Shown one piece after another: positions 43,973 to 51,921 of a DNA stretch of 64,000 nt (position 1 is its first letter; the number at the start of each line of letters is the position of its first letter). The position numbers and the translations under genes are program-made. Under the pieces are notes generated by a model. It saw nothing but the letters and a program-made list of their open reading frames with translations. It was not told the origin of the DNA and ran no database searches. This DNA comes from Rhodospirillaceae bacterium (GTDB taxonomy: Bacteria; Pseudomonadota; Alphaproteobacteria; UBA8366; Aestuariispiraceae). The stretch spans positions 83,756 to 147,755 of the forward strand of contig PAQY01000012.1 in NCBI GenBank assembly GCA_002709955.1. The letters are read 5' to 3'.

Positions 43973-44896
43973 TCAGCTGAACAATAATGACGACAGGCGG
44001 CGGCGTCCAGATTGCACGACAGGGTCCATTGGCCCCAACGCCTCAAATACTTTCAGTAACTGTAGGCGGGCCGCGCCGTCATTCCAGTCCTTGTTGACCT
44101 GAATAATGTGTAAAAGATTATCAACCGCCTCTTCGGACTGTCCAACGGCTGCTTGTGCCTCCGCCAGGTCCAGTCTTGCCTGATGATCCTTCGGGTCTGC
44201 AGCCAGTTTGGCCTCCAGGTCTGCAAGCTGGGTCTGAGCCTCTGCTGCCTTATCTGCCAATTCCAGGGCGGCATGGGCCGACAGGACGTCCGGGTCTTGA
44301 GATTTTGCGACAGGGATTTCCGCCAGAATGGCTTTGGCGGCCTCGACTTCTCCCAATTTGATATAGGCTTGCGCCAGCTTGGCCGCGACTTTGAAATTTT
44401 CCGGGTCGTGTTCCAGAACCTGTCCGAAGATGCCAGCAGCCATGGCGAAATCGCCGGCTTCAATGGCTGCGTCCGCTTGTTCCAGTGCGGCCTCAATTGG
44501 ATCCTGGCTGTCATCATTGCCTGCTGCCTTTAACAGGCGGGCGATGAAATCCCGGATGGCGCTGTCTGGCTGTGCACCGGCAAAGCCATCGACTGGGCGC
44601 CCGCCGACGAAACCGAACACGGCGGGGATGGATTGCACCTGCAATTGCTGGGCAATCATCGGGCTCTCATCAATATTGATTTTGACCAGCCTGACCTTGC
44701 CACCAGCAGCCGTGACCGCCTTTTCCAGGGCTGGGCCCAATTGCTTGCACGGGCCGCACCAGGGGGCCCAGAAATCGACAATAACCGGGTTCGTCTGGCT
44801 GGGCTCCATCACATCCTGGCGAAAGGTCGCATCGCTGCCATCGATGATTGCAGCAGCGCCCGCTTGGGCATCAGCTTGTCCAATTAAGGGTTCCAT
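43973..44896 (-). CDS. cnoX: Chaperedoxin CnoX/YbbN (thioredoxin plus TPR)
   Basis: A 307-residue protein with a thioredoxin domain (about 20-125) bearing the active-site WCGPC in VDFWAPWCGPCKQLGP, then a TPR-like region (about 130-305) with repeats such as AIEAGDFAMAAGIFGQVLE. This is the architecture of CnoX/YbbN, which protects proteins from irreversible oxidation and hands them to GroEL or DnaK. An intact CxxC suggests redox activity, unlike the E. coli SxxC form. It is transcribed with the LON-domain, Trm112 and DUF971 genes. Confidence 0.88.
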   Translation of the reverse strand: MEPLIGQADAQAGAAAIIDGSDATFRQDVMEPSQTNPVIVDFWAPWCGPCKQLGPALEKAVTAAGGKVRLVKINIDESPMIAQQLQVQSIPAVFGFVGGRPVDGFAGAQPDSAIRDFIARLLKAAGNDDSQDPIEAALEQADAAIEAGDFAMAAGIFGQVLEHDPENFKVAAKLAQAYIKLGEVEAAKAILAEIPVAKSQDPDVLSAHAALELADKAAEAQTQLADLEAKLAADPKDHQARLDLAEAQAAVGQSEEAVDNLLHIIQVNKDWNDGAARLQLLKVFEALGPMDPVVQSGRRRLSSLLFS

Positions 44897-44989
44897 AGAC
44901 GCATCACTCCAATTGTCTCGTTGTGGCTCGGCAGATCACCGATTTGGCTGACCCATCACTTAGGCGTTCCGCCCGTCTCCCTCAAGTCC

Positions 44990-45505
44990 TTAGCTGTCAG
45001 GAAACAGAGCCTGTCCAAAATCAATGCGTTCCGGCGCATACCCTTCCGCTTCCAGAAAGCGCAGCAGATCGCCAACCGCTACTGTGGTGGTCGCGGTATT
45101 GCGCAGCGGGTGACAGTTGACGACCGGCTGGGCGAATATTCCCTCATCCAGGACGACAGTGACCTGGCGGTCCGTATCATTGACCACCGCCAGTGGCGTC
45201 ACAGAGCCTGGAAGGACGCCCAGGACCTCCATCAATGTCTCCGGCGATCCGAAGCTCAGCGAATCCTTTGCCCCCAAACGCTTGCGCAGGGCCTTCAGGT
45301 CGACCTCCCGGTCTTCCAGCACGCTGCACAGGAACAGGCGCTTTTTGCGGTCGCGCAGGAACAGGTTCTTAATATGCGCACCGGTCAACCGCCCGCGCAG
45401 CTTTTGGCTTTCCTCAACGGTAAAGACGGCGGGATGTTCGATGGTCTCATGGGCGATGCCCAGGTCATCGAGTCGCGCAAAAAGGTCGTGATCCTGTTTC
45501 GGCAT
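44990..45505 (-). CDS. proX: Prolyl-tRNA editing protein ProX (YbaK/PrdX type)
   Basis: A 171-residue YbaK-fold trans-editing protein. It starts LDDLGIAHETIEHPAVFTVEE, has the catalytic Lys in GAHIKNLFLRDRKK and the closing NCHPLRNTATTTVAV loop. PrdX/ProXp-ala proteins deacylate Ala-tRNA(Pro) and guard translation fidelity. It is a stand-alone minus-strand gene ahead of tRNA-Gly. Confidence 0.88.
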   Translation of the reverse strand: MPKQDHDLFARLDDLGIAHETIEHPAVFTVEESQKLRGRLTGAHIKNLFLRDRKKRLFLCSVLEDREVDLKALRKRLGAKDSLSFGSPETLMEVLGVLPGSVTPLAVVNDTDRQVTVVLDEGIFAQPVVNCHPLRNTATTTVAVGDLLRFLEAEGYAPERIDFGQALFPDS

Positions 45506-45711
45506 GGCAATTCTCTCTCCCGCTGTGCAAGTGTTGCGCTGTGCTAACCCATTCGCAAGCGTTAGAAAACCCGCAGAGAGCGGCGTGTTTAAAGATATGA
45601 TAAATTTTTGACGAAATCGGGCTTGCCAGGAAAGGGACTAAGGGTATATACGACCGCTGCCTTAGAGATAAGGCGTGACCACTCCGCCAGTGACGGCGGA
45701 CGGTCTTCGGA

Positions 45712-45786
45712 GCGGGCGTAGCTCAGGGGTAGAGCACAACCTTGCCAAGGTTGGGGTCGAGGGTTCGAATCCCTTCGCCCGCTCCA
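45712..45786 (+). tRNA. tRNA-Gly (GCC)
   Basis: A 75-base tRNA with acceptor stem GCGGGCG/CGCCCGC, D arm GCTC...GAGC, anticodon stem CAACC/GGTTG around loop TTGCCAA (anticodon GCC), T arm GAGGGTTCGAATCCCTT, and an encoded CCA. Its 3' end faces the integrase gene 76 bases away, so it is the likely attachment site of the island. Confidence 0.97.
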
Positions 45787-45830
45787 GTTGTTTCTAAAAA
45801 ACCCTTTGAAATCAATACTCTGTGGCCAAT

Positions 45831-45862
45831 TGTGTCCCACGGAAAAGCTGATGTGGGACACA
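45831..45862. repeat. Perfect inverted repeat between tRNA-Gly and integrase
   Basis: TGTGTCCCAC (45831-45840) is repeated exactly inverted (GTGGGACACA, 45853-45862) across 12 bases, ending at the base before the integrase stop. It could be an integrase arm-type site, or a 3' hairpin of the integrase mRNA. No U-run follows, which argues against a terminator. Confidence 0.6.
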
Positions 45863-46927
45863 TCACCACTCCAAGCGGTCTAATTTGCTTGCCGCGTTGG
45901 TCGCGAGAATTTGTCGCTGGACCCTTTTCGTATAAATTTCGGACGTTCGGGCTTCCCTGTGGCCATGTACGGCCATGATCTCATACTGTGAGCAATGTTC
46001 TTCCGCGAGAATTTCGCCGACCGATTTCCGAACGCCGTGGGCGCTGAGGCCGGAAAGACCCGCATCACGACACCAGCGCCGGAACAATCCGCCAAGCGAA
46101 TCTGGCGTGCTATAAGGTTTGCCCCGATTGGTGAGGAGATAGGGTTGGCCGGCAATTGATACAGGTCGCGTGGCACGCAAAAGAGCGGCTGTCATGGGAA
46201 TGTCCACTTCCGCCGATCCTTTCTTGATCGGCTGCCATCTCAGGTGCGCAACATCGTTTCGCATGACCTCATTGTCCGCGCCCAAGAGGATAACATCGCT
46301 AATTCGGGCTGCGGTGAATAGCAGAAGTGTGAGTACTAGATGTTGTTGCGTACCTTCCGGATAGAAAGACCGGAACGCTTGAAGCTGAACCTTTGTCCAA
46401 GGCTCCGCTCCATCGCCACCCGGGTCAATCCGACCAATGTCGAGAGCTGGATTGTGGTCAATCAAACCAGTTTCGACAGCCCATCGAAACATGCCTCGAA
46501 TTGCTTCGACCATGCTGTCGGCCCAAGCCGGGCGGTCTGAGAGCTTGTCGCGATACTGTACGATGGCAGCAGTCGGCATGAGCATCGGGTATTCCCCACA
46601 CTCATCTCGAAGTTGGCGGAGAAGAAACCTTCGTTTCTTTAAGGTGTGAGGCGAACTCAAACCATTCTCGACTCGGCCTTCCAAATAGGCCTGGTGCTTG
46701 TATGTCAGCCACGCGATGGATTTCGGAATCGCCCGCTCTTCCGGTCGCGCATCGATTGTCGCGACGATACCGGCACGTCCAGCATGATAATACTCCATGA
46801 AGTCGCGGTGGTTAGGCGAAATGGGGATGCGGATTCGTCGTTTCGGATTCCCTTCCACGCGAACACGGTATCGGAACTTTCCGTTGGGCATGCGCTCACG
46901 CAGAAGGCCGGGCAATTCAATTTTCAC
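45863..46927 (-). CDS. Tyrosine recombinase (island integrase)
   Basis: A protein of about 354 residues. The N-terminal part has a basic arm-binding region; a SAM-like core-binding domain follows (about 70-165), then the catalytic domain. The catalytic residues are Arg in LLFTAARISDV, Lys near IKKGS, His and Arg in LSAHGVRKS, His in VHGHREARTSEIYT, and Tyr in EIYTKR. I chose GTG 46927 because GGGAAGG precedes it and it overlaps the upstream small gene by four bases; a frame extends to 47008. It sits tail-on to tRNA-Gly, as expected for a tRNA-targeting integrase. Confidence 0.92.
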   Translation of the reverse strand: MKIELPGLLRERMPNGKFRYRVRVEGNPKRRIRIPISPNHRDFMEYYHAGRAGIVATIDARPEERAIPKSIAWLTYKHQAYLEGRVENGLSSPHTLKKRRFLLRQLRDECGEYPMLMPTAAIVQYRDKLSDRPAWADSMVEAIRGMFRWAVETGLIDHNPALDIGRIDPGGDGAEPWTKVQLQAFRSFYPEGTQQHLVLTLLLFTAARISDVILLGADNEVMRNDVAHLRWQPIKKGSAEVDIPMTAALLRATRPVSIAGQPYLLTNRGKPYSTPDSLGGLFRRWCRDAGLSGLSAHGVRKSVGEILAEEHCSQYEIMAVHGHREARTSEIYTKRVQRQILATNAASKLDRLEW

Positions 46928-47118
46928 GACCACACCTTCCCAGCCCAGTCTTTCATTCCTGGAACCTTCACATCCACAGCGTCGCCACCAACTGCTGCAA
47001 ACTCCCAACGCACCTCATCGATTTTCTGGATACAGCGGATCGGCTGCAATCCAACCTTGAGGATTGCGGCTGAGAATCGACGGATATCCGCCTCTGTAAT
47101 TTTCTGTCTGTCAGTCAT
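46924..47118 (-). CDS. Small conserved protein coupled to the integrase
   Basis: A 64-residue protein beginning MTDRQKITEADIRRFSAAI, with a basic helix then a beta-like tail. Short proteins of this type with an early KITEAD-like motif often lie immediately upstream of alphaproteobacterial island and prophage integrases. The function is unknown; directionality factor or accessory DNA-binding roles are conceivable. The stop overlaps the integrase GTG by four bases. Confidence 0.6.
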   Translation of the reverse strand: MTDRQKITEADIRRFSAAILKVGLQPIRCIQKIDEVRWEFAAVGGDAVDVKVPGMKDWAGKVWS

Positions 47119-47274
47119 TGCTCTACCCTTTCAGATAGCCAGGGGGTCGGACCCTGGAGTTGGTTTCTAGGTTGTCGTTCGAACTTCTGTATGAACGCGC
47201 AGTGCTTACTTCGTGATCTACGAAGACTACGTGTAAAGTTCAAGAGTTAATGAAGAATAATTGGTATTTTCATT

Positions 47275-47401
47275 TTCATTTATCATGAATGAACAACAAA
47301 TATGTGTGTGAATTATATTTTTAATGGTTTCATTCGTCATAAATGAACGGCATGTTTGTGGGCATATGATGTTTCTAACGGTTTCATTCGTAATAAATGA
47401 A
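47275..47401. repeat. Three palindromes at exact 54-base spacing
   Basis: A 19-base palindrome TTCATT-N7-AATGAA occurs at 47275-47293, 47329-47347 and 47383-47401, each starting exactly 54 bases after the last. Copies 1 and 2 remain similar along the full 54 bases (both contain TGTGKG and end TAAYGGT), so this is a degenerate tandem array of just over two units. It lies in AT-rich non-coding DNA (47119-47460). Candidate roles are an operator array or iteron-like protein-binding sites. Confidence 0.7.
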
Positions 47402-47459
47402 ATAAAATTTTTAAATAGTAACTTTTTTTCTTGATCTTTATTTGATTGATAGGCAAATA

Positions 47460-47640
47460 GATCATGTCACGTGATGGCGTGGTCGTCCCTGGGGAGTCTG
47501 GGGGTGGAATCTCCAACGGACGGGGAGCCCGTCCATAAGAAGGGATTCAATGACATGAGAGCGCAACGCTCGTAATCGCCCTGTCTGTCCTAATGCCGGA
47601 TGGGGTAAACATCCGGCAGGTTGGGATAGTTTCCTTCTCT
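47460..47640 (+). other. Hairpin-rich leader, candidate structured RNA
   Basis: This GC-richer stretch holds three perfect short hairpins: GGACGGG/CCCGTCC at 47518-47534, GAGCG/CGCTC at 47559-47571, and GCCGGATG/CATCCGGC at 47595-47617. The last extends on both sides through TCCTAA/TTGGGA (47588-47627, with a U-G pair). It precedes the gene at 47714 and contains no convincing reading frame. It may be a leader RNA or an independent non-coding RNA; I do not recognise a known family. Confidence 0.35.
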
Positions 47641-47713
47641 GCCACAACTATACATGTACTTGGGACGTTGCTTGAGCAGCGGCGTCATTTTGTGGAACGG
47701 AAAGGTAGAGAAG

Positions 47714-48523
47714 ATGACTGAAAATAATCAGAACAACCAGGTTGTGGGATTCTATGAAGCAGTAGGTAGCGCTATGTCAGGAGGGGCCGAGCCAGAGGCA
47801 CGTGCAATGTCGGTTTCTGATGACAACGTTGGTTCTGCCAACATCTCGTCGGGAAACATCGAAAAGTTTCGTCGAAACATGAATTTGAACACACTGTTTG
47901 ATCACGCTGTCGGTGATATTGACGCTCTCAGGAAAGCGATCCGTCAAACTGGCCCACTGAGTTTGACGGCTTTGGTATCCGTTTATCGCATCCATGTCGC
48001 ACTTCAGAACGATGTTGTCAGTAGAGAGGATTTCCTCGGCAAACTGGGTGTCAAACAAGACCCGCGTGCGAAGTATCCCGCGCAGCCCCTGATTCGACAC
48101 CTTGTTACAAAGGCCGCCCCGGAACTTCGCTCAATGACATCGCATTGGGCCGGAGCGATTGCTTGGGCCGAACGCAACAATGTTGATCCGGAAAATTTTG
48201 AAGACTTCATAAAAGGTATCGATGGCGGGATACGTGGTGCATATGCCGCAGAGGTGAAGGCAACCCGCAGTCCCAACGAGCGAAAGAAACGAGCCGATAG
48301 GATTAATCGTGCCAAGACGGTTTACTTCAAGACCGTTGATCCGGTGGCCGTCCTGAGCATGTCGTGCTTTCAGAACATTGGGTCGGGCATGCATCTCGCC
48401 TTCGTGAAGGTAGAGAAAGATGGTTCGATAAAACTCGTGGACCGCTGGGACAAGGATGTTTCTTGGGTCGAATCGGCGTTTGACCGCCACGTTGTCAGTG
48501 CCACTGAAAATCGGACTACGTGA
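47714..48523 (+). CDS. Unrecognised island protein
   Basis: A 269-residue protein. ATG 47714 follows GAAAGGTAGAGAAG, a good ribosome-binding site; the frame stays open from 47654. The first 55 residues are polar and probably disordered. The rest is a mixed helical domain with ALRKAIRQTGPLSLTALVSV and HWAGAIAWAERNNVDPENFE, and a later basic segment ERKKRADRINRAKTVYFKTV. A short beta-rich C-terminal end includes GSIKLVDRWDKDVSWVE. No family, signal peptide or membrane segment is recognised. It is alone on the plus strand, downstream of the repeat array and hairpin leader. Confidence 0.65.
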   Translation: MTENNQNNQVVGFYEAVGSAMSGGAEPEARAMSVSDDNVGSANISSGNIEKFRRNMNLNTLFDHAVGDIDALRKAIRQTGPLSLTALVSVYRIHVALQNDVVSREDFLGKLGVKQDPRAKYPAQPLIRHLVTKAAPELRSMTSHWAGAIAWAERNNVDPENFEDFIKGIDGGIRGAYAAEVKATRSPNERKKRADRINRAKTVYFKTVDPVAVLSMSCFQNIGSGMHLAFVKVEKDGSIKLVDRWDKDVSWVESAFDRHVVSATENRTT

Positions 48524-48731
48524 TCAAATGTCAAGCATCTCACGAACCCAAGGCCGCTATCGCAGTCCTACCCCTGAGCACAACTAAGTGATCCCGCTTC
48601 GCGAAGATCACGAAGATTTCGTTTTGGGCCGAACACTGTATCCCCACCTCGCAAAGGATACTGAGCCGGAATAATTGTCTTGGAAATCTTGTTTGCAAAA
48701 CCGAAAGACTGGAGGACACCTCACCAAAGGA
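48524..48731. other. Short non-coding interval with a hairpin
   Basis: No gene is seen. GTGATC (48588-48593) and GATCAC (48606-48611) flank a CTTCGCGAAG palindrome, making a compact hairpin 65 bases past the preceding stop. It could end that transcript, though the following T content is weak. Confidence 0.3.
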
Positions 48732-49315
48732 CTATGGAAGGCTTCCAATCTTCACGCTGACCTTTAGAGGAACAGGCGACCTGACCATGAGCCAGCGAGC
48801 AATGGGTCGTCCTGTTATGGGAACCATATGAGGTGGTTTCGAGCCTATCGCTATCACCGTGGCGCGGTCTTGGAAGATCAGATTGAGCGGCGTTTGGTAT
48901 TGTTCATCAGTGAGCCGAAAACTCTGAATGGCAATACGGTTCGGCTCCATATTCTTGGCGACTTCAATAGTCTTGAATACATACGTTGATGGGAAGGATG
49001 GCTCGAAGGTTTCGAGGCGCTACACTGCTTCGGGTTCGCGGCACACCGTCGAGAAAGTGAGATTGGGGAAGCACTAAACGCGCTATAGGAATCGAACTGG
49101 GATCGCTTCGCGATGCGGTTCAGCGACTCGTCAAGGCACATAAGATGGGGGGCATTCTTCCAGAAGTAGATCGCCCGGCTCCGGCAAAGGCAATAGTCTG
49201 CCCGGTCGAGATAAAGGAAAATCGGATATGTGCTACCTGTGGCCTCTGTTGGATGCCAAGGAAGCGGGTGCTTTTCATTGAGCACTGAAGGCCCGCACGC
49301 GAAGTTTATCCCCAT
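48732..49315 (-). pseudogene. Degraded reading frame downstream of the ImmA-like gene
   Basis: A protein-like frame starts at ATG 49315, overlapping the ImmA stop, and stays plausible for about 80 codons (for example YLDRADYCLCRSRAIYFWK). After about 49080 sense continues in another frame (CFPNLTFSTVCREPEAV), meets a TAG near 49021, and goes on as TFEPSFPSTYVFKTIEVAKN to a stop at 48732. One frameshift plus one nonsense codon therefore break it. The encoded family is not recognised. Two unrelated chance frames are the alternative. Confidence 0.4.
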
Positions 49316-50235
49316 TGGCTCCCGGACACACTGCGGCGTGAAAAGACGCCGAGATCATGAAACAGAATGAATACCTGGTGTGTGTTCGTGAATCCCTCGA
49401 TCATACACTCGTGGTCTTCGCCGTTTATGTCTTTCAAGACAATTGTCTGAGGTGACGTAAAGCGCTTTCGGCCCAATGGAATTGCTGACCCGATCGGGCC
49501 GGTTGATGTGAATTGCTCCGTGTTCAAGCAAGCTCCAAAAAGCTCGGTGAAGCTTGGAGACTGAACTCTCCGTCGAAGCTTGGCAGAGTATCCTTGACCT
49601 CCCGAAATTCGCTCAGGCATGTACAGCACTAGAACCGCGCACGAACGATGGTTCTTCGATACGTACTGCCGAATAGACGCGTAGAGAGAAGCATTGAACT
49701 TCCTAGCCAAATTGATGGGGGTTTTTAATCCAAAATTGGCGTCATTCGACATGTTGACGAATGTGTCGAGTTGGAAAAGGATTTCCGCAGCAAAGACATT
49801 TGCTTCCTTGTCAAAAAGTTCAGCCGATTCTGGATCAAGTTCTTGCTCGCCATCCTCCACGTATGAATACATTGCTCTCTGCCAAGGCAAGAAACCGTGT
49901 GCTGCTTCATGAAAACCAACGAACCGCTTTTTGACCTCAATGAGAGACTTGTCGAGGCAAATCAGGCCCGACGGGGCGTGTATCAACCCGAGCACCTTTG
50001 ATATTGCGCGGCGAAGGACATCGCCAAACCCGCCCGCGTGTTTCCTGTAGTCAGTTATAGCGGACGTATCCAGCACATCCTCTCGAACCTCAGAAATCTT
50101 GGCCACTCGCATTATGGCTTCTGTGGGGGTCGGGAGAACATCTATCGCACCCGAATCGCGCAATGCCCTTTCCGCTTCTTGGCGAATTTTGTTGTACTGG
50201 ACTGCGTTTAAGGTGGAGTCGTCGGGAAGGATCAC
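49306..50235 (-). CDS. ImmA/IrrE family metallo-endopeptidase
   Basis: A 309-residue protein with the zinc-protease motif HEAAH (residues 109-113, VGFHEAAHGFLPW) and a downstream EANVFAAEIL (about 144-153) supplying the third ligand, the ImmA/IrrE arrangement. In ICEBs1 ImmA cleaves the paired ImmR repressor when its element is induced. Here the gene overlaps the XRE gene by four bases, forming the same repressor-protease pair, divergent from the ubiquitin-like operon. It probably relieves repression of that operon on an unknown signal. The C-terminal 130 residues are additional and may sense the signal. Confidence 0.88.
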   Translation of the reverse strand: MILPDDSTLNAVQYNKIRQEAERALRDSGAIDVLPTPTEAIMRVAKISEVREDVLDTSAITDYRKHAGGFGDVLRRAISKVLGLIHAPSGLICLDKSLIEVKKRFVGFHEAAHGFLPWQRAMYSYVEDGEQELDPESAELFDKEANVFAAEILFQLDTFVNMSNDANFGLKTPINLARKFNASLYASIRQYVSKNHRSCAVLVLYMPERISGGQGYSAKLRRRVQSPSFTELFGACLNTEQFTSTGPIGSAIPLGRKRFTSPQTIVLKDINGEDHECMIEGFTNTHQVFILFHDLGVFSRRSVSGSQWG

Positions 50236-50612
50236 TTCCGTTTCTCCGTTCTGATGAAACTCAAGAACCGCCTTAGCTCTGTCTCTTCCTCAATTGTTAG
50301 GTTATCGATGGCGAACGTAGCCGCGCGTCCGTGTTTCTCTTCGGACTTCCTCGCACCTTGAGTAGTTACGTAACCAGCACGTTCCATTAGGTTCTCATAC
50401 TTAACGTCCAAAGCGATTGAGAGTGAGTAGAGGATATGGGGAGAAGGTTTCGCAATCTTCCCCGTTTCGAGTTGACTAAGGTATGCGTTGGAAACTTCTC
50501 CATCCGTCGCCCTCTCTACATCTCTGAGAGATAATTCTTTTCCTATTCGCTCGCTACGTAAGAATGTTGATAGCCGATTCGTCGATTTAGGTTCCTGTTT
50601 GCTTCTGTCCAT
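50232..50612 (-). CDS. XRE-family repressor paired with ImmA-like protease
   Basis: A 126-residue protein with a Cro/C1 helix-turn-helix (about residues 13-75, ELSLRDVERATDGEVSNAYL then SQLETGKIAKPSPHIL) and a charged C-terminal tail. It lies head to head with the ubiquitin-like operon across 154 bases holding a symmetric set of four GCTAA boxes, its probable binding sites. Coupled to the ImmA-like gene, it is the likely repressor of both directions. Confidence 0.87.
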   Translation of the reverse strand: MDRSKQEPKSTNRLSTFLRSERIGKELSLRDVERATDGEVSNAYLSQLETGKIAKPSPHILYSLSIALDVKYENLMERAGYVTTQGARKSEEKHGRAATFAIDNLTIEEETELRRFLSFIRTEKRK

Positions 50613-50668
50613 TTTACATCCCCTACTTTATTGAAATCGATCAAATCACCAGAAAACTAGGCTGATTT

Positions 50669-50731
50669 GCTAATTTCAGCAAGCGCGCTAAATTTTCGCT
50701 TGACAAACTTAGCAATCCGCATTCCCTTAGC
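50669..50731. promoter_or_regulatory. Symmetric four-box operator between xre and ubiquitin-like operon
   Basis: GCTAA occurs at 50669-50673 and 50687-50691, and its complement TTAGC at 50709-50713 and 50727-50731. The spacing is 18 bases on each side and the whole set is mirror-symmetric about base 50700. A TTGACA -35 box (50700-50705) sits at the centre. This fits a dimeric repressor bound at paired sites controlling the rightward promoter. Confidence 0.6.
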
Positions 50732-50766
50732 GATGTTGTAACAGCCCAAACCAAAAGGAGGTTCAG

Positions 50767-51921
50767 ATGGCTAGCGCTAAGGACGAAATTGACATCGAAA
50801 AATGGTGCGAAACGCACGGTGATAAGGCAATTCCTATTGCTGACAGTTACACAGTGCGGCTGTGGGACGGAGATGGATTCGATGAAAAGCGACGCCTCGA
50901 TGACCGAAAGCCTACAGGTCGTCAAATCTTGGGTGCGTTTGGTCGACACCCTGCAGACGAATTCGAACTGCTGATGCTTAGCCGGGATTCGGTAATTGAG
51001 CGCGTGAATCTTGACGAAACTATCGATCTGGCCGCGCAAGGGCCGGAGCGGTTCTTCTCGTTTCGGACGGATCGGCTGCATAACCTGTCAATCGATGGCC
51101 GTCGTTTCTCATGGGGCGCGTCCTCCATTGAGGTCTCGTTGCTCCGTTTGATCGCTCGAATTCCGGAAGACTGTGATCTTTATTTTGAGGAGCAGGACGA
51201 AGCGGATCGTTTGCTTAAGGAAACAGATATCCTCGACTTGTCACAGCCCAACCTGGAAAAGGTCTACTCTCGGAAGCGGAAATGGAAGTTCGATGTACAG
51301 GGGGTGATACTAACGCTTGCCGAACCACTTATTCAGGTGCGTGACGCGCTTGTCCAGGCAGGGTTCGATCCTGACAAGGGGTGGATTGCGATCCTGAAAC
51401 GTAAAGGCGAACCGAAAGAGCAGGTCACGCTGGACTACCTGGTCGATCTGACGACCCCTGGTATTGAGCGTCTGCGGTTGACACCGGGCGAAATCAACAA
51501 CGGTGAAGCTGTGGTGAGCCTTCGGAAGGAGTTCGCTTTACTTCCAAAGGATGAGGAATTCCTAAACCGTCGTGGATGCGTTTGGGAAACCTTTATCGAA
51601 GGGAAGCGTCGCTGGTTGAAGATTCATGGATTTCATCTTCCGTCTGGGTACAACAAGGCGTCGGTGGACCTTTGTATTGACGTGCCTGAAGCATATCCGG
51701 GCGCCGCCTTGGACATGTTCTACTGTCATCCGCAATTAGTTCGTGCGAACGGCAGTTCGATAGCCCAGACCGATTCACGCGTCGATATTCAGGGCGTCCC
51801 GCATCAGATGTGGTCGCGCCACCTAAACGGATCGACGCGATGGAATCCTGCAAGCGACAGCGTCCTGACGCATATCGCAGTGGTTGATGAGTGCCTATTG
51901 CGGGAGGTTGGCGATGAATAG
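50767..51921 (+). CDS. Triple ubiquitin-like domain fused to a prokaryotic E2
   Basis: A 384-residue protein. Three beta-grasp multiubiquitin repeats are visible at about residues 27-101 (with PTGRQILGAFGRHPADEFEL and NLDETIDL), 104-171 and 173-240 (ending DLTTPGIERLRLTP). Residues 256-381 match the prokaryotic E2 family E: LKIHGFHLPSGYNKASVDL, YPGAALDMFYCHP and HQMWSRHLNGSTRWNP. Cys320 follows the strand where E2 enzymes place their catalytic region, but whether it is catalytic is unsure. No di-glycine tail exists because the E2 is C-terminal, so ubiquitin-like units must be released by cleavage or act as a scaffold. AAAGGAGG precedes the ATG. Operons of this kind were predicted as ubiquitin-like conjugation systems; antiphage use is inferred. 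Confidence 0.9.
   Translation: MASAKDEIDIEKWCETHGDKAIPIADSYTVRLWDGDGFDEKRRLDDRKPTGRQILGAFGRHPADEFELLMLSRDSVIERVNLDETIDLAAQGPERFFSFRTDRLHNLSIDGRRFSWGASSIEVSLLRLIARIPEDCDLYFEEQDEADRLLKETDILDLSQPNLEKVYSRKRKWKFDVQGVILTLAEPLIQVRDALVQAGFDPDKGWIAILKRKGEPKEQVTLDYLVDLTTPGIERLRLTPGEINNGEAVVSLRKEFALLPKDEEFLNRRGCVWETFIEGKRRWLKIHGFHLPSGYNKASVDLCIDVPEAYPGAALDMFYCHPQLVRANGSSIAQTDSRVDIQGVPHQMWSRHLNGSTRWNPASDSVLTHIAVVDECLLREVGDE

Noticed and set aside
47275-47401. Possible CRISPR array
   Set aside because: Only three short palindromes with degenerate, mutually similar intervals; no constant repeat with unique spacers and no cas genes nearby.
47462-47647. 61-codon minus-strand frame in the hairpin-rich leader
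   Set aside because: Pro/Arg-rich translation dictated by the hairpins; no start signal.
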